Positions 62,915 through 64,000 of a stretch of DNA of 64,000 bases are shown one piece after another (position 1 is the first letter of the stretch; the number at the start of each line of letters is the position of its first letter). The notes below the pieces were generated by a model. That model was not told the DNA's origin. It saw nothing but the letters and a program-made list of their open reading frames with translations, and did no database searches. The translations under genes were made by a program, and so were the position numbers. This DNA is from Meghimatium bilineatum (taxonomy: Eukaryota; Mollusca; Gastropoda; Stylommatophora; Philomycidae), in the NCBI GenBank assembly GCA_034231615.1, contig CM067315.1:30909631-30973630 (forward strand), written 5' to 3'.

Positions 62915-64000
62915 TTAGTAGAACCACATCCTACTAGTCAGCAAGTGATTGAGTTTCTGAGTAGAATCACACCCTACTAGTCAGCAAGTGATTGAGTTTC
63001 TGAGTAGAACCACATCCTACTAGTCAGCAAGTGATTGAGTTTCTGAGTAAAACCACATACTACTAGTCAGCAAGTGATTGAGTTTCTGAGTAAAACCACA
63101 TACTACTAGTCAGCAAGTGATTGAGTTTCTGAGTAGAATCACATCCTACTAGTCAACAAGTGATTGAGTTTCTGAGTAAAACCACATACTACTAGTCAGC
63201 AAGTGATTGAGTTTCTGAGTAGAATCACACCCTACTAGTCAGCAAGTGATTGAGTTTCTGAGTAAAACCACATACTACTAGTCAGCAAGTGATTGAGTTT
63301 CTGAGTAGTATCACACCCTACTAGTCAGCAAGTGATTGAGTTTCTGAGTAGAATCACATCCTACTAGTCAACAAGTGATTGAGTTTCTGAGTAGAATCAC
63401 ATCCTACTAGTCAACAAGTGATTGAGTTTCTGAGTAGAATCACATCCTACTAGTCAACACGTGATTGAGTTTCTTAGTAGAACCACGTCCTACTAGTCAA
63501 CACGTGATTGAGTTTCTGAGTAGAATCACATCCTACTAGTCAACAAGTTATTGAGTTTCTGAGTAGAATCACATCCTACTAGTCAGCAAGTGATTGAGTT
63601 TCTGAGTAAAACCACATACTACTAGTCAACAAGTGATTGAGTTTCTTAGTTGAACCACGTCCTACTAGTCAACAAGTGATTGAGTTTCTGAGTAGAATCA
63701 CATCCTACTAGTCAGCAAGTGATTGAGTTTCTGAGTAGAATCACATCCTACTAGTCAACAAGTGATTGAGTTTCTGAGTAGAATCACATCCTACTAGTCA
63801 GCAAGTGATTGAGTTTCTGAGTAGAATCACATCCTACTAGTCAGCAAGTGATTGAGTTTCTGAGTAGAATCACATCCTACCAGTCAACAAGTGATTGAGT
63901 TTCTGAGTAGAATCACATCCTACTAGTCAGCAAGTGATTGAGTTTCTGAGTAGAATCACATCCTACTAGTCAGCAAGTGATTGAGTTTCTGAGTAGAATC
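62915..64000. repeat. 43-bp minisatellite, about 25 units, truncated by right edge
   Basis: Unit 'gagtagaatcacatcctact' + 'agtcagcaagtgattgagtt' + 'tct'. Variants: aaccacatac, cagc/caac, one tatcac. Very homogeneous and still in progress at base 64,000. Confidence 0.97.

Noticed and set aside
62915-64000. CRISPR-like array (43-bp regular repeats)
   Set aside because: Units are contiguous with no unique spacers, and the genome is eukaryotic. It is a minisatellite.

Overview
This window is AT-rich animal nuclear DNA. The evidence is canonical GT-AG introns of 1 to 6.6 kb, two conserved eukaryotic genes, LINE reverse-transcriptase tails, tRNA-derived SINEs, Tc1/mariner transposons and long minisatellites. 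Repeat content and gene structure suggest an invertebrate, perhaps an arthropod. I cannot name the species from sequence alone. No prokaryotic, organellar or viral gene was seen.

Two host genes are supported by exon reconstruction. (1) On the minus strand, about 1.2-9.1 kb, five consecutive coding exons of a TRMT13 (TRM13) tRNA 2'-O-methyltransferase join in phase. They cover the CHHC zinc finger and the following linker. The methyltransferase domain lies beyond the left edge, and the first exon was not found. (2) On the plus strand, 14,352-37,510, a complete nine-exon RAD23 gene encodes 378 aa with UBL, UBA1, XPC-binding and UBA2 domains. Every splice phase agrees. The two genes are divergent, head to head.

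Layout: 1-470, minisatellite running off the left edge. 0.5-9.1 kb, TRMT13 exons among LINE tails, SINEs, a decayed Tc1 transposase and a TTAA-flanked (piggyBac-like) non-autonomous element inserted into a copy of its own family. 9.1-14.3 kb, repeats and the spacer between the two genes. 14.3-37.5 kb, RAD23, whose introns hold LINE tails, ~190-bp satellite-like units (intron 1) and a 1.28-kb minisatellite (intron 7). 38,478-39,809, an intact mariner with a DD34D transposase, perfect 30-bp terminal repeats and a TA duplication; it is the only mobile element here that looks potentially active. 39.8-64 kb, no host gene recognised. This part is layered LINE tails, SINEs, at least ten copies of a TA-flanked palindromic MITE confined to 43.5-59.2 kb, and several unrelated minisatellites, the last running off the right edge.

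The main signals beyond annotation are: four hammerhead-ribozyme-like motifs whose stem II stays paired despite sequence changes; the self-nested TTAA element with its empty site visible in a third copy; a minisatellite carried at the 3' end of two copies of one LINE; and several nested insertions whose target-site duplications can be read directly. RAD23 and TRMT13 act in unrelated pathways (DNA repair/proteasome delivery and tRNA modification). Their adjacency implies at most shared promoter space, not joint function.
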